Part shown: positions 12,136 through 21,107 of the stretch, piece after piece
How the letters are laid out: the number at the start of each line of letters is the position of its first letter
Numbering within the stretch: the first letter of the stretch is position 1
NCBI RefSeq assembly: GCF_028473645.1
Contig: NZ_CP097269.1
Span: 2,002,001 to 2,066,000 of the forward strand
Length of the DNA stretch: 64,000 bases
Reading direction: 5' to 3'
From: Acidovorax sp. GBBC 1281
GTDB lineage: Bacteria > Pseudomonadota > Gammaproteobacteria > Burkholderiales > Burkholderiaceae_C
Made by a program: the position numbers and the translations under genes
The notes under the pieces: model-generated
What the model saw: only the letters and a program-made list of their open reading frames with translations
Database searches by the model: none
What the model was told of the DNA's origin: nothing

Positions 12136-12484
12136 CGGTGCATTGCATCGTGAATGGACGGGTGGTGCGAGCACGGAAATTCCGTCCAGCAGATTGTCAA
12201 TACGGGATGTGCCTATGGGCGCAACGCCACCGAGAAAAAGCCCTTGGAAGCCCCGGCCCGCTTCACAAATGCGTCTAGAATTCGCTGCTACGCTGCCGTA
12301 AAACGGCGCACTGTATTGACACCCGGAAAGTCGATGGCTTTAATCTGACACAGCAGAATCTGCCCCAGTGTCAGCCCTTCCCCGCCTGCTTGATGTGCCA
12401 CTTCGTTGCGGCTCGGTACGGCGCGTGTCGGAGGGCCAGATTTGCAAAAGACATTCCATCCACTCTTTTCCCGAGAGGCTTCTT
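12136..12484 (+). other. Intergenic region pgsA-hupB with promoter and leader hairpin
   Basis: This 349-base stretch contains no supportable gene. Its left half looks featureless. Its right half holds a strong promoter (12316-12344) and then a leader of about 135 bases before the hupB start, containing the inverted repeat CTGACAC ... GTGTCAG (12345-12376) with a smaller GCAGA/TCTGC hairpin inside it. Confidence 0.6.
12316..12344 (+). promoter_or_regulatory. Sigma-70 promoter of hupB
   Basis: A consensus -35 box TTGACA (12316-12321) is separated by exactly 17 bases from the -10-like box TTTAAT (12339-12344). Both sequence and spacing fit a strong housekeeping promoter, as expected for an abundant nucleoid protein. 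Transcription would start near 12351. Confidence 0.75.
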
Positions 12485-12757
12485 GTGAATAAAACCGAAC
12501 TGATTGAGCACATTGCTAACAACGCCGACATCTCCAAGGCTGCAGCAGCGCGAGCGCTGGAGTCCACGATCGAGGCGGTCAAGAAGACCCTGAAGAAGGG
12601 CGGTACGGTGTCTCTCGTCGGTTTTGGCACTTTTGCCGTGGGCAAGCGCGCTGCGCGCACCGGCCGTAATCCCCGTACGGGCGATACGATTAAGATCAAG
12701 GCTGCTAAAGTCCCGAAGTTCCGTCCAGGCAAGGCATTGAAGGATGCTCTGAACTGA
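12485..12757 (+). CDS. hupB: DNA-binding protein HU-beta
   Basis: The 90-residue product is a typical HU-family nucleoid protein: [20 protein letters not shown] at the N-terminus, [20 protein letters not shown] in the beta-arm base and [14 protein letters not shown] with the DNA-intercalating Pro in the arm. It bends and compacts DNA as a dimer. The start is GTG at 12485 preceded by GAGAGG; an in-frame ATG at 12368 would add 39 residues not found in HU proteins. It has its own promoter upstream and a tRNA-Val gene just downstream, with ppiD following, a common betaproteobacterial order. Confidence 0.95.
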   Translation: MNKTELIEHIANNADISKAAAARALESTIEAVKKTLKKGGTVSLVGFGTFAVGKRAARTGRNPRTGDTIKIKAAKVPKFRPGKALKDALN

Positions 12758-12775
12758 TGGTTTATGTTTAAGGTG

Positions 12776-12851
12776 GGGTGCTTAGCTCAGTTGGTAGAGC
12801 GGCGCCCTTACAAGGCGTAGGTCGGCGGTTCGACCCCGTCAGCACCCACCA
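12776..12851 (+). tRNA. tRNA-Val (anticodon UAC)
   Basis: A 76-base cloverleaf including encoded CCA. The acceptor stem GGGTGCT pairs with AGCACCC, and the D-arm GCTC/GAGC and T-arm GGCGG-TTCGACC-CCGTC are regular. The anticodon loop CTTACAA gives TAC. It is followed after a few bases by an intrinsic terminator and is probably co-transcribed with, or just downstream of, hupB. Confidence 0.95.
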
Positions 12852-12860
12852 CTGAACAAA

Positions 12861-12889
12861 AAGGCGAACGCGAGTTCGCCTTTTCTTTT
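12861..12889 (+). terminator. Intrinsic terminator after tRNA-Val
   Basis: Stem AAGGCGAAC (12861-12869) and GTTCGCCTT (12874-12882) with a GCGA tetraloop, followed by a T-rich run to 12889. It ends the hupB/tRNA-Val transcript. Confidence 0.88.
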
Positions 12890-12910
12890 GTCGCCACTGA
12901 AAGATCGCAC

Positions 12911-14833
12911 ATGTTCGAATCCATCCGCAAGCACTCCAAGATCGTGATGTTCTTGCTGTTCTTGCTGATCATTCCGTCTTTTGTCCTTGTCGGCATCGAC
13001 CGCAGCTACTTCTCCAGCAAGAGTCCAGTGGTCGCACGCGTCGATGGCCACGACATCACGCAGGACGAATGGGACAACGCCCATCGCGCTGAAACGGACC
13101 GCATTCGCGCGCAATCTCCCACGGTGGATGCCAAGCTGCTCGACACGCCTCAGGCGCGCTATGCGACCTTGGAGCGGATGGTGCGTGATCGTGTTTTGCA
13201 GACCGCCGCGCAGAAGATGCACCTCATCGCCAGCGACGCGCAGCTGGCCCGCACTTTGCAGGGCATTCCTGCCATCGCGAATCTCAGGCGCCCGGATGGA
13301 ACGCTGGATGCGGAGGCCTATCGCGCCATCGTGGGAGCGCAGGGACTGACGCCGGAAGGTTTTGAAGCCAATGTGCGCCGCGACATTTCCGTGAATCAGG
13401 TGATGTCGGGTGTGCTGGGTTCGGCCTTCAGCAGCAACGCACAATCTCAACTGGCGCTGGACGCGTTGTATCAGCGGCGCGAAATCCAGATCGCGCGCTT
13501 CAATGCCGCCGACTTCGCCACCAAGGTCACCCCTTCGGATGCCGACCTGGAGGCTTATTACACGTCGCATGCAGCGTCGTTCCAGCAGTCCGAGCAGGCC
13601 AACATCGAATATGTGGTGCTGGACACGAATGCAGTGCAGTCCAGCATCGTCGTGAACGAAGAAGACCTGCGCACCTACTACAAGCAAAATCTGGAACGCT
13701 TGGCTGGCAAGGAAGAGCGCCGCGCCAGCCATATCCTGATCAATGCGAGCAAGGACGCCCCTGCTGCAGATCGCGAAAAAGCCAAGGCACGTGCGACCGA
13801 ACTGCTGGAGCAGGTTCGCAAGGCCCCTGGCACGTTCGCCGAATTGGCCAAGAAATACTCGCAGGATACTGGCTCCGCAGCCTCTGGCGGAGATCTGGAT
13901 TTCTTCGCCCGCGGTGCGATGGTCAAACCGTTCGAGGATGCCGCCTTCTCCATGAAGAAGGGCGAGATCAGCAACGTGGTGGAGTCCGACTTCGGCTATC
14001 ACATCATTTTGTTGACCGACATCAAGGCGCCCAAGCAACCCAGCTTCGAGCAATTGCGCCCCACGCTAGAGACAGAGCTGAAGCAGCAGCAGGCCCAACG
14101 CAAGTTTGCGGAAGTGGCCGAAGCGTTCACCAACGGGGTGTACGAACAGGCAGACGGTCTGCAATCCGTCGCAGAGAAGCTCAAGCTCAAGGTGCAGACC
14201 GCCAATGGCGTGACGCGCACGCCTGCTGCGGGGGCGCAGGGGCCTTTAGCCAATCAGCGCTTCCTGGAGGCTCTGTTCTCCCCGGATTCGCTGGAGCACA
14301 AGCGGAACACCGAAGCCATCGAAACCGGGCCCAGCGCCCTGGTGGCCGGGCGAATCACGTCGTATACGCCTGCGCGTGCATTGCCGCTGCAAGATGTTCG
14401 TGCCCGCGTGAAGGATTTGTATGTGGCTGAGAAGTCCGCGGAAATGGCTCGCAAGGAAGGTGAAGCCAAGCTTGCGGCCTGGAAGGCTGCACCTGCATCG
14501 GCCACAAGCCTCGCGCCTGCGCTCACCGTCTCTCGGGATCAGCCGCAGAATCTGCCTCGGCCTGTGATCGATGCCGCGCTGCAGTCCAATGTGGATGCTT
14601 TGCCTTCATGGACTGGCGTGAGCCTGGGCGCCCAGGGCTACGCTGTGGTGAAGGTCAACCGCTTGGTGCCCCGTCCTGCCCCTGATGAGGCGGCAAACCG
14701 CCAACAACATCAGCAGTATGCGCAGGCTGCAGGTTCCGCGGAAGCGTTGGCGTATTACGAATTGCTGAAAGACCGCTTCAAGGTGCAGTTCAAGGTACCT
14801 CGCCCAGCGGTTGCGCCTGTTCTGGAAAATTGA
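12911..14833 (+). CDS. ppiD: Periplasmic folding chaperone PpiD (SurA-like peptidylprolyl isomerase)
   Basis: The 640-residue protein is anchored by one N-terminal helix ([20 protein letters not shown], residues about 13-32) with the rest in the periplasm. A SurA_N-like chaperone region follows, then a parvulin domain at about residues 266-375 (ASHILINA ... [13 protein letters not shown] ... [10 protein letters not shown] ... FGYHIILL). It assists folding of proteins emerging from the Sec translocon. The full length matches PpiD. The gene lies between tRNA-Val and tRNA-His and has no visible operon partner. Confidence 0.93.
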   Translation: MFESIRKHSKIVMFLLFLLIIPSFVLVGIDRSYFSSKSPVVARVDGHDITQDEWDNAHRAETDRIRAQSPTVDAKLLDTPQARYATLERMVRDRVLQTAAQKMHLIASDAQLARTLQGIPAIANLRRPDGTLDAEAYRAIVGAQGLTPEGFEANVRRDISVNQVMSGVLGSAFSSNAQSQLALDALYQRREIQIARFNAADFATKVTPSDADLEAYYTSHAASFQQSEQANIEYVVLDTNAVQSSIVVNEEDLRTYYKQNLERLAGKEERRASHILINASKDAPAADREKAKARATELLEQVRKAPGTFAELAKKYSQDTGSAASGGDLDFFARGAMVKPFEDAAFSMKKGEISNVVESDFGYHIILLTDIKAPKQPSFEQLRPTLETELKQQQAQRKFAEVAEAFTNGVYEQADGLQSVAEKLKLKVQTANGVTRTPAAGAQGPLANQRFLEALFSPDSLEHKRNTEAIETGPSALVAGRITSYTPARALPLQDVRARVKDLYVAEKSAEMARKEGEAKLAAWKAAPASATSLAPALTVSRDQPQNLPRPVIDAALQSNVDALPSWTGVSLGAQGYAVVKVNRLVPRPAPDEAANRQQHQQYAQAAGSAEALAYYELLKDRFKVQFKVPRPAVAPVLEN

Positions 14834-14866
14834 TGGCTTTTTCTCAGAGGTCGATTGATTTGTGGG

Positions 14867-14872
14867 TATAAT
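14867..14872 (+). promoter_or_regulatory. Probable -10 box of tRNA-His
   Basis: A perfect TATAAT lies 10 bases before the mature tRNA-His 5' end. No convincing -35 hexamer stands 16-18 bases upstream. GC-rich discriminator bases follow, as is usual for stable RNA promoters. The TATAAT is seen; its use is inferred. Confidence 0.45.
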
Positions 14873-14882
14873 TTGAGTCTGC

Positions 14883-14959
14883 GGTGGCTGTAGCTCAGTT
14901 GGTAGAGTCCAGGATTGTGATTCCTGTTGTCGTGGGTTCGAGCCCCATCAGCCACCCCA
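14883..14959 (+). tRNA. tRNA-His (anticodon GUG)
   Basis: A 77-base gene that includes the extra 5' G(-1), which pairs with C73 and is the identity element of tRNA-His. The acceptor stem GTGGCTG pairs with CAGCCAC, the anticodon arm CAGGA-TTGTGAT-TCCTG gives GTG, and the 3' CCA is encoded. Confidence 0.96.
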
Positions 14960-14966
14960 AGTCATC

Positions 14967-15002
14967 AAAAGCGCTGCAATCGAAAGATTGCAGCGCTTTT
15001 TT
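14967..15002 (+). terminator. Intrinsic terminator after tRNA-His
   Basis: A perfect 15-bp stem (14967-14981 with 14986-15000, loop GAAA; core GCGCTGCAATC) runs into a T-tract at 14997-15002. A very strong factor-independent terminator. Confidence 0.92.
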
Positions 15003-15135
15003 CTTATGCGCGTGGTGTTTACCCATTTCAGTTAGATCATGAATTGTTCACGTCTTGGCCTTGTACAAGGCCAAGCCGCCTACAAGAACAGTGAGGTCAC
15101 CTGAGCAGAATGGGGAAATTCTGAAAGGGCTGGAA

Positions 15136-15381
15136 ATGCATGAGAAGCACGCGCAAGAGACAGTTTTTGGGGTGGCCGACGGAGCCACTTACACGGCCGA
15201 GTTGTGCCTGAGCAAGGCAGGGCGTTACTACTTCGCACAGATCCAGGTAGACGGCCATAACTTGCCTCTACCCGATGGCAATTGGCCTAACCGCGACGAA
15301 GCTATGGTCGCACTCTCCGATTTTGCTTCCGGTGCGCGCAAGCCGGATGAAACGCAAGTGGAAAGTGCTACGAGGAAGTGA
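15136..15381 (+). CDS. Hypothetical protein
   Basis: An 81-residue open frame starting MHEKHAQETVFGVADGATYT and continuing through LCLSKAGRYYFAQIQVDG. I do not recognise a family. It has no signal peptide or membrane segment, and its composition is soluble and acidic. The ATG at 15136 is preceded by an AAAGGG-like Shine-Dalgarno; the frame opens earlier through TTG codons at 15055. It stands alone behind the tRNA-His terminator and faces ygfZ head-on. Confidence 0.5.
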   Translation: MHEKHAQETVFGVADGATYTAELCLSKAGRYYFAQIQVDGHNLPLPDGNWPNRDEAMVALSDFASGARKPDETQVESATRK

Positions 15382-15450
15382 TTTAGCTCGCCGAAGGGGC
15401 GAAATCAAGCATGCAAGAGGCGTGCACAAACCTTCATGCAGGTCTTCAGC

Positions 15451-16368
15451 TCAGATGTCTTCCAGCAATGCATAAGGCAGCGTTCCTAACGCGAGGGGCA
15501 CTCCCTCAGCGCCGCCTGCGCGCAGCGATTCGCCTGTGGATGCGATTTGGAGGGAAACCAGGGCATCCATGCCTCCATCTGGAGACGCTGCTGTTTGCAC
15601 CACCACACCGCAAGGTTGTTCGCTGTCGCTGGCGGCGAACACCTCCAATCCGACCGCAATGGGTTGGGCTGCGTGGGCGAGATAGGTGCGTCGTTTCAAT
15701 GTGCCACGGAATTGACTGCGAGCCACGATCTCCTGGCCGGGGTAGCAGCCCTTCTTGAAATTCACGCCTCCGATGGATTCGTAATTCAACATTTGAGGCA
15801 CGAACAAGTCCACGAGGGGCGCTGTCAGGGTTGCCACTCCACTCTGGACTTCGCTCCACTCCCACAAGCCAGGCGCAAGAAAATTCCCGGCCGGCGCAGG
15901 AGCGATGGACGGTGCCACCCACAGTGCGCGCGGCTGACCCACTGCCGGATACAGATGCACCACAGTGGCAACGTCCCGATCGGCTTTGGACCACGGTAAG
16001 GGTGGCTCACCCGCTGTCAGCGCGGTCACCGCAGCCCCTGCCAAGCCATACAGGGCGAAATCTGCCGTGGCATCGCTCAACCGGGCCTTGGCACGCAGCA
16101 CGAACATGGACAGCCGTTTGAGCGTAGGAGCGAGCAAGTCGCCACTGCAAATCAACAGCACTTCCGTGGCGCTGCGATTGAAGCCGATGAAGCTGGCCTG
16201 CACCCGTCCCTTGGCGGAAAGGAATGCGGCCAATCGGGCCTGATCCATGCCCAGCAGCGCGAAATCCTGGGTGAGCTGGCCATGAAGGAATTTCGCTGCA
16301 TCTTCCCCTTCCACGCGAATCACGCCGAGGTGGGGCAGGGGGGCTATGCCATTCAAGGGATAAGTCAT
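15451..16368 (-). CDS. ygfZ: Folate-binding protein YgfZ/IbaG57 family (Fe-S cluster assembly)
   Basis: The 305-residue protein is related to the T-protein (GcvT) and acts with tetrahydrofolate in Fe-S cluster synthesis or repair. The diagnostic motif K-G-C-Y-x-G-Q-E is intact as KKGCYPGQEIVAR, with the key cysteine at about position 208. The N-terminus VIRVEGEDAAKFLHGQLTQD is typical. ATG 16368 gives the family N-terminus. It is transcribed divergently from mltG with only 46 bases between the starts, so their promoters must overlap or lie in adjacent coding sequence. Confidence 0.9.
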   Translation of the reverse strand: MTYPLNGIAPLPHLGVIRVEGEDAAKFLHGQLTQDFALLGMDQARLAAFLSAKGRVQASFIGFNRSATEVLLICSGDLLAPTLKRLSMFVLRAKARLSDATADFALYGLAGAAVTALTAGEPPLPWSKADRDVATVVHLYPAVGQPRALWVAPSIAPAPAGNFLAPGLWEWSEVQSGVATLTAPLVDLFVPQMLNYESIGGVNFKKGCYPGQEIVARSQFRGTLKRRTYLAHAAQPIAVGLEVFAASDSEQPCGVVVQTAASPDGGMDALVSLQIASTGESLRAGGAEGVPLALGTLPYALLEDI

Positions 16369-16414
16369 GGCTGAATTATGATGCCCGGTTCCTTCCCTAC
16401 AGGCTGCCAAGGTT

Positions 16415-17416
16415 GTGCGTCGTTTTTTCGCGTTGTTGCTAGTCATTGTGTGCTCCGCGACTGCGGCAGCGGTGTGGTGGTTGCACCAGCCCATGCCCGT
16501 TCGCAGCGGCGTGTCCTCCGCGCAGCCGCTGGAGTTGGCGATCGAGCCGGGCACCACGCCCCGCGGTGTCGCGCGTGATGTGGTCGCTGCCGGTGTCGAC
16601 TCCGATCCACGTTTGCTCTACTCCTGGTTTCGCTTGTCCGGTCAGGATCGCCTGATCAAAGCCGGGAACTACGAAATTCCGCCAGGCACCACCCCACGCG
16701 AGCTGCTGCAAAAACTCGTGCGTGGGGAAGAGGCTCTGCGCGCCGTCACCTTGGTAGAGGGATGGACCTTTCGGCAGGTCCGCCAGGCGCTGGCGCGGGA
16801 AGACCAGTTAAAGCCCGATACCAAAGGCCTCGCTGACGACGCCATCATGGCGCGCCTTGAGCGTCCCGGCGTGCCGGCGGAGGGCCGCTTTTTCCCCGAT
16901 ACCTACACCTATGCCAAAGGCAGCAGCGATTTGTCCGTGCTTCGCCGGGCGATGCATGCCATGGACCGGCGCCTGGAGGCGGCTTGGGCGCAACGTGCGG
17001 CGGACACGCCTTTGCGAAGCGCCGACGAAGCCCTCACCCTGGCGAGCATCGTGGAAAAGGAAACGGGCCGTTCTTCCGACCGCGCACAGATCGCGGGCGT
17101 CTTCAGCAACCGATTGAAGGCGGGCATGCTGCTTCAAACCGATCCCACCGTGATTTACGGTCTGGGTGAAAAATTCGACGGCAACCTGCGCCGACGTGAC
17201 CTGCTTGCGGACACGCCCTGGAACACCTACACCCGTCCCGGCCTTCCCCCGACGCCCATCGCGATGCCGGGCAAAGCCTCGCTCATCGCTGCAGTCCAGC
17301 CCGAGAAGACCAAAGCCTTGTATTTCGTTGCCCGAGGCGACGGGACCAGCCAGTTCAGCCCGACCCTCGATGAGCACAACCGTGCCGTCAACCGCTACCA
17401 GCGGGGGCAGCCTTGA
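16415..17416 (+). CDS. mltG: Endolytic murein transglycosylase MltG (YceG-like)
   Basis: The 333-residue inner-membrane enzyme cleaves nascent peptidoglycan strands and influences glycan length. An N-terminal membrane helix ([20 protein letters not shown]) is followed by a LysM-like region ([17 protein letters not shown]) and the YceG catalytic domain. The catalytic Glu lies in IVEKETG (about Glu216), with the conserved [11 protein letters not shown] and [13 protein letters not shown] blocks downstream. The start is GTG 16415. It overlaps or abuts tmk, the usual mltG-tmk-holB arrangement. Confidence 0.94.
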   Translation: MRRFFALLLVIVCSATAAAVWWLHQPMPVRSGVSSAQPLELAIEPGTTPRGVARDVVAAGVDSDPRLLYSWFRLSGQDRLIKAGNYEIPPGTTPRELLQKLVRGEEALRAVTLVEGWTFRQVRQALAREDQLKPDTKGLADDAIMARLERPGVPAEGRFFPDTYTYAKGSSDLSVLRRAMHAMDRRLEAAWAQRAADTPLRSADEALTLASIVEKETGRSSDRAQIAGVFSNRLKAGMLLQTDPTVIYGLGEKFDGNLRRRDLLADTPWNTYTRPGLPPTPIAMPGKASLIAAVQPEKTKALYFVARGDGTSQFSPTLDEHNRAVNRYQRGQP

Positions 17417-17445
17417 CCATGCCCCAACACGGCAGAAAGTCCACC

Positions 17446-18126
17446 ATGGAGCCCGCGGGCCGTTTCATCACATTCGAAGGCATCGACGGTGCGGGCAAGT
17501 CATCGCACATCGACACCTTGGCTGCGGCCTTTCGGCGCCAGGGCGAGACCGTCACGGTCACCCGGGAACCCGGTGGCACGCCGCTGGCGGAAAAGATTCG
17601 CGCGCTTTTACTGAATGACGCCATGGACGCTCTCACGGAGTCGCTGCTGGTGTTCGCGGGTCGCCGCGACCACCTGCGCTGCGTGATCGAGCCTGCATTG
17701 GCAAGGGGCGAGGTGGTGCTGTGCGATCGCTTTACGGATGCCACTTTCGCGTATCAGGGTGGCGGACGCGGCTTCGATGCGAAGGTGCTATCTATTTTAG
17801 AGCGCATCACTCAATCAGGTATTGCGCTGGAGCCTGAAAAAATGCGCAATCCTGATCTGACGATCTGGTTCGATCTTCCTCCGGAGATGGCTGCTGCACG
17901 CCTGGCCGATGCACGTGCTCCTGATCGCTTCGAATCGCAGCCTGCTGAGTTTTTTGGCCGGGTGCGGCAGGGTTATGCCGAGCGCGCCTTGGCGGCACCG
18001 CAGCGCTTCGTGCGCCTGGACGCAGGACAGCCCCGGGATGTGGTGTGGTCGCAATTGACGGGCTCGCTTGTTCAGCGAGGCTGGCTGCAGGCGGGCCCTT
18101 CAGACGTTGTCGCGGGTGCACCATGA
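17446..18126 (+). CDS. tmk: Thymidylate kinase
   Basis: The 226-residue kinase phosphorylates dTMP to dTDP. The P-loop [12 protein letters not shown], the DR-F motif in [18 protein letters not shown], and the downstream IWFDLPPE strand are all present. Residues about 114-133 ([20 protein letters not shown]) are encoded by a palindromic repeat of the family described elsewhere here, and the segment looks several residues longer than in usual Tmk proteins. ATG 17446 begins close to the family N-terminus; ATG 17419 is an alternative. The TGA overlaps the holB ATG. Confidence 0.93.
   Translation: MEPAGRFITFEGIDGAGKSSHIDTLAAAFRRQGETVTVTREPGGTPLAEKIRALLLNDAMDALTESLLVFAGRRDHLRCVIEPALARGEVVLCDRFTDATFAYQGGGRGFDAKVLSILERITQSGIALEPEKMRNPDLTIWFDLPPEMAAARLADARAPDRFESQPAEFFGRVRQGYAERALAAPQRFVRLDAGQPRDVVWSQLTGSLVQRGWLQAGPSDVVAGAP
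17787..17843 (-). repeat. Short interspersed palindromic repeat, in-frame copy inside tmk
   Basis: Read on the minus strand this starts with CAGGCTCCAGCGCAATACC, passes TGATGCGC and ends AAAATAGATAGC. It shares GGCTCCAG and an AT-rich GCTAT/ATAGC end with the copy inside truB at nearly the same spacing (47-48 bases). It is more AT-rich than the surrounding gene, yet the tmk frame reads through it. Confidence 0.6.
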
Positions 18127-19130
18127 GCCATCCTTCATTGATCGCCGCCCCGTGGATCGCCGCACAACGCCAGACGCTGCTGGCGCAGCGGGGTCATGCG
18201 TGGCTGCTGAGTGGCCCCTCCGGACTAGGTCAATACGCGTTGGCCATGGAATTGGTACGGGCCTGGTTGTGCGATACGCCCACAAAAGATGGCGCATGTG
18301 GTCACTGCGGCAGTTGCCATGCGGTCGAGGTGAGAACGCATGCGGATCTTTGCGTACTCATGCCCGAGACGCAGATGATGGAGCGCGGCTGGCCATTGCC
18401 GGAGAAGGCGCAGTCTGAAATCGACGACAAGAAGCGCAAGGCCAGCCGCGAGATCCGAGTGGATGCCATGCGGGACGCCGTGCAGTTCGCGCAGCGTACT
18501 TCTGCCCGCGGGCGTGGCAAGGCTGTGCTCGTGTACCCCGCTGAGCAGATGAACAACGTCACGGCCAATGCGTTGCTCAAGACGCTTGAGGAGCCGGCAG
18601 GCGACGTGCGATTTGTGCTGGCCACCGAGGCGGCGCACCAATTGCTGCCCACCATCCGAAGCCGCTGCCTGGGGCACACGATGCAATGGCCCACCGAATC
18701 CGACATGGTGAATTGGCTGGTTCATCAAGGTTTGGAATCCGAAGCCGCCAGCGCATTTTTGCGGGCGTGTGGTGGTCGTCCCGATGACGCACTGAGCTTG
18801 GCCCGTGCCGGGCGCAGCCCGCAATCGTGGTCGCAACTGCCCAAGGCGGTCGCCAGGGGTGATGTCACGGTGTTGGCCGATGCGTCTCCTGTCCAGGCGG
18901 TGGACGCGTTGCAGAAACTTTGCCATGACCTGATGGCGTGCAGGGTCGGCGCGGCGCCACGCTACTTTGCAGTGGCGGACCTACCGACGCCGCCGGGCCT
19001 CGGGCCATTGAGCCGTTGGGCGAAGGCTTTGGCAAAAGAGGCACGTACCGCCGATCACCCCTTCAATGCGGGGCTCATGCTGGAAGCGCTTGTTGCCCAG
19101 GCGCGAAACACCCTACACTCGCGCCATTGA
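18123..19130 (+). CDS. holB: DNA polymerase III subunit delta'
   Basis: The 335-residue clamp-loader subunit has the AAA+ fold. The P-loop is degenerate ([11 protein letters not shown], with Gln in place of the usual Lys), as expected for the non-ATP-binding delta' subunit. The zinc-binding cluster is visible as [17 protein letters not shown]. Later motifs include [20 protein letters not shown] and TIRSRCLG, with the SRC sensor. It sits in the tmk-holB-pilZ-tatD cluster, and its ATG overlaps the tmk stop. Confidence 0.93.
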   Translation: MSHPSLIAAPWIAAQRQTLLAQRGHAWLLSGPSGLGQYALAMELVRAWLCDTPTKDGACGHCGSCHAVEVRTHADLCVLMPETQMMERGWPLPEKAQSEIDDKKRKASREIRVDAMRDAVQFAQRTSARGRGKAVLVYPAEQMNNVTANALLKTLEEPAGDVRFVLATEAAHQLLPTIRSRCLGHTMQWPTESDMVNWLVHQGLESEAASAFLRACGGRPDDALSLARAGRSPQSWSQLPKAVARGDVTVLADASPVQAVDALQKLCHDLMACRVGAAPRYFAVADLPTPPGLGPLSRWAKALAKEARTADHPFNAGLMLEALVAQARNTLHSRH

Positions 19131-19149
19131 AGAAGACGTCCCCAAGACC

Positions 19150-19509
19150 ATGAGCAGCCCCTCTACCGCGCCCCGTCCCAGCGTCATGCAGCTGGCTATC
19201 AAGGAGAAGGCGGCTCTGTATGCGGCCTACATCCCCTTGTTCGCCGAAGGCGGCATCTTTGTACCGACGCAGCGCGAATACAAGCTGGGCGATGATGTCT
19301 ACGTGCTGCTGACGTTGCCGGAAGACACGCAGCGCTATCCTGTCGCGGGGCGAGTGGCCTGGGTGACCCCCGCTCGGGCGGCCGGGAATCGGACACAGGG
19401 AGTCGGCATTCAGTTTCCGAGGGACGAAAAATCCCGCATTCTCAAGCTCAAGATCGAAGAGTTGCTGGGGACCAGCCTGGGATCGGATCGGCCGACGCAG
19501 ACCCTCTGA
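19150..19509 (+). CDS. pilZ: PilZ-domain protein (type IV pilus PilZ type)
   Basis: The 119-residue product is a single PilZ domain of the kind encoded beside holB in many beta- and gammaproteobacteria. Visible segments are IPLFAEGGIFVPTQREYKLG, DVYVLLTLPEDTQRYPVAGR and VAWVTP ... GVGIQFP. The N-terminal RxxxR c-di-GMP-binding motif of canonical PilZ domains is not obvious, as is true of the pilus PilZ itself, which works in type IV pilus assembly without binding c-di-GMP. The start is ATG 19150. A terminator follows directly. Confidence 0.87.
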   Translation: MSSPSTAPRPSVMQLAIKEKAALYAAYIPLFAEGGIFVPTQREYKLGDDVYVLLTLPEDTQRYPVAGRVAWVTPARAAGNRTQGVGIQFPRDEKSRILKLKIEELLGTSLGSDRPTQTL

Positions 19510-19527
19510 GCGCCCGGCGCCGTTGCC

Positions 19528-19560
19528 ATGCCGACCGACTGCCGGTCGGCATTTTTGTTT
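19528..19560 (+). terminator. Intrinsic terminator between pilZ and tatD
   Basis: Arms ATGCCGACC (19528-19536) and GGTCGGCAT (19544-19552) are followed by TTTTTGTTT. It lies just 18 bases past the pilZ stop and would end most mltG-tmk-holB-pilZ transcripts before tatD. Confidence 0.8.
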
Positions 19561-19569
19561 GGATTGCGC

Positions 19570-20382
19570 ATGTTCACAGATTCCCACTGCCATCTCACCT
19601 TTCCGGATTTGGTCTCCCAACTGCCAGCCATTCGCCAGGCCATGGCCGATGCCAGCGTGGATCGTGCGCTCTGCATCTGCACCACCCTGGAGGAGTTCTC
19701 CGATGTGCATGGGCTGGCCATGACCTACGACAACTTCTGGAGCAGCGTGGGCGTGCATCCCGACAACGAAGGCATTGCCGAACCTTCCGAGCAGGATCTG
19801 CTCGATCGTGCTGCCTTGCCGAGGGTGATTGCCATCGGCGAGACCGGCCTCGATTACTACGGCATGGAAGACAGAAAGGGGGGGCGCAGCATCGCCGATC
19901 TGGAATGGCAGCGTGATCGTTTCCGCACGCACATCCGTGCTGCCCGCGCGTGCGGCAAGCCCTTGGTCATCCACACGAGAAGCGCCTCGGACGACACCCT
20001 GGCCATCCTGCGCGAAGAGGGCGAGAACGGAGTCGGTAACCGTGCGGGCGGGGTGTTCCACTGTTTCACCGAGACCGCCGAAGTGGCTCGCGCAGCCCTC
20101 GATCTGGGCTACTACATTTCGTTTTCCGGCATCGTGACGTTCAAGAGCGCTCAGCATTTGCGGGATGTGGCGGCTTTCGTGCCACTGGACCGGATGCTCA
20201 TCGAAACCGACAGCCCCTACCTTGCGCCGGTGCCCTACCGTGGCAAGACCAACAACCCGTCCTACGTTCCCTTCGTGGCGCAGCAGTTGGCCGACGTCAA
20301 AGGGATGCCCGTGCAGGAGGTGGCGCTGGCCACGAGCCGCAATTTCGACACACTGTTCTTTTCTGGAGCCACCCCATCATGA
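19570..20382 (+). CDS. tatD: TatD-family metal-dependent hydrolase (DNase)
   Basis: At 270 residues this is a TIM-barrel amidohydrolase-type nuclease. Metal ligands appear in TDSHCHLTF near the start, [24 protein letters not shown] and the terminal [20 protein letters not shown]. TatD proteins have 3'-5' exonuclease activity and are linked to DNA repair and quality control. ATG 19570 follows a terminator. Its stop overlaps the start of the ankyrin gene (ATGA). Confidence 0.92.
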   Translation: MFTDSHCHLTFPDLVSQLPAIRQAMADASVDRALCICTTLEEFSDVHGLAMTYDNFWSSVGVHPDNEGIAEPSEQDLLDRAALPRVIAIGETGLDYYGMEDRKGGRSIADLEWQRDRFRTHIRAARACGKPLVIHTRSASDDTLAILREEGENGVGNRAGGVFHCFTETAEVARAALDLGYYISFSGIVTFKSAQHLRDVAAFVPLDRMLIETDSPYLAPVPYRGKTNNPSYVPFVAQQLADVKGMPVQEVALATSRNFDTLFFSGATPS

Positions 20383-21059
20383 TGTTCCGTCGCCGAGTGC
20401 TAGCTTCCCTCGCTTTGGCCGCCGCGGCGCTGTGCGGCGCATGTGCCCACGCCGGTGCGTATGAGGATTTCTTTACCGCCGTATTGCGCGACGACGACTC
20501 CGGCATCAACTCATTGGTACGCCGGGGATTCGATCCGAATACGCGCAATCCGAAGGGTGAGGTCGCGCTCACGCTTGCGTTGAAAGAAGGCTCCATGCGC
20601 GCCTTTGCGGCGCTGATGGCGGCCAAGGGCATCAAGGTGGAAGAGCGGAACGTCAAGGATGAAAGCCCGCTGATGCTGGCCGCGATCAAGGGCAATGTCG
20701 AGGCGGCGCGCGCGCTGATTGCCAAGGATGCCGATGTCAACAAGACGGGGTGGACGCCTCTGCACTATGCAGCCTCCGGCACCACGCCGCAGCAGGCGGC
20801 CATCACCACGCTGCTGTTGGAAAACCATGCCTACATCGACGCCGCGTCGCCCAATGGCACCACGCCCTTGATGATGGCAGTGAGCTACGGCACGGCCGAC
20901 GTGGCCAAGCTGCTGCTGGACGAAGGAGCGGACCCCACGCTGCGCAATCAGATCGGTCTGGGTGCCGCTGACTTCGCGCGGCGTGCCGACCGCAAGGACA
21001 TGGAGGAACTCGTGGCAGAGGCCGTGCGCCGGCGGCAACCCCGCCGCGGACAGTGGTAG
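20379..21059 (+). CDS. Secreted ankyrin-repeat protein
   Basis: The 226-residue protein begins with a signal peptide ([20 protein letters not shown], cleavage around AHA-G). It then has four or five ankyrin repeats, for example [51 protein letters not shown] and [20 protein letters not shown]. The repeats imply protein binding in the periplasm; no enzymatic domain is visible. It overlaps tatD and is co-transcribed with it. Its partner is unknown. Confidence 0.85.
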   Translation: MMFRRRVLASLALAAAALCGACAHAGAYEDFFTAVLRDDDSGINSLVRRGFDPNTRNPKGEVALTLALKEGSMRAFAALMAAKGIKVEERNVKDESPLMLAAIKGNVEAARALIAKDADVNKTGWTPLHYAASGTTPQQAAITTLLLENHAYIDAASPNGTTPLMMAVSYGTADVAKLLLDEGADPTLRNQIGLGAADFARRADRKDMEELVAEAVRRRQPRRGQW

Positions 21060-21107
21060 GGCGGCGGAGCGTTTCGCTTTCGGTCAGGCCCTGAGCGCAG
21101 CGGAGAG

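Noticed and set aside
9268..12174. A 968-codon leftward frame opposite uvrC and pgsA
   Set aside because: Composition is typical of antisense GC-rich frames (His, Arg, Gln) and it crosses two well-supported genes.
14867..15450. tRNA-His region as an island attachment site
   Set aside because: No integrase, no repeated tRNA 3' end and only one small unknown gene are present. The tRNA is intact with its own terminator.
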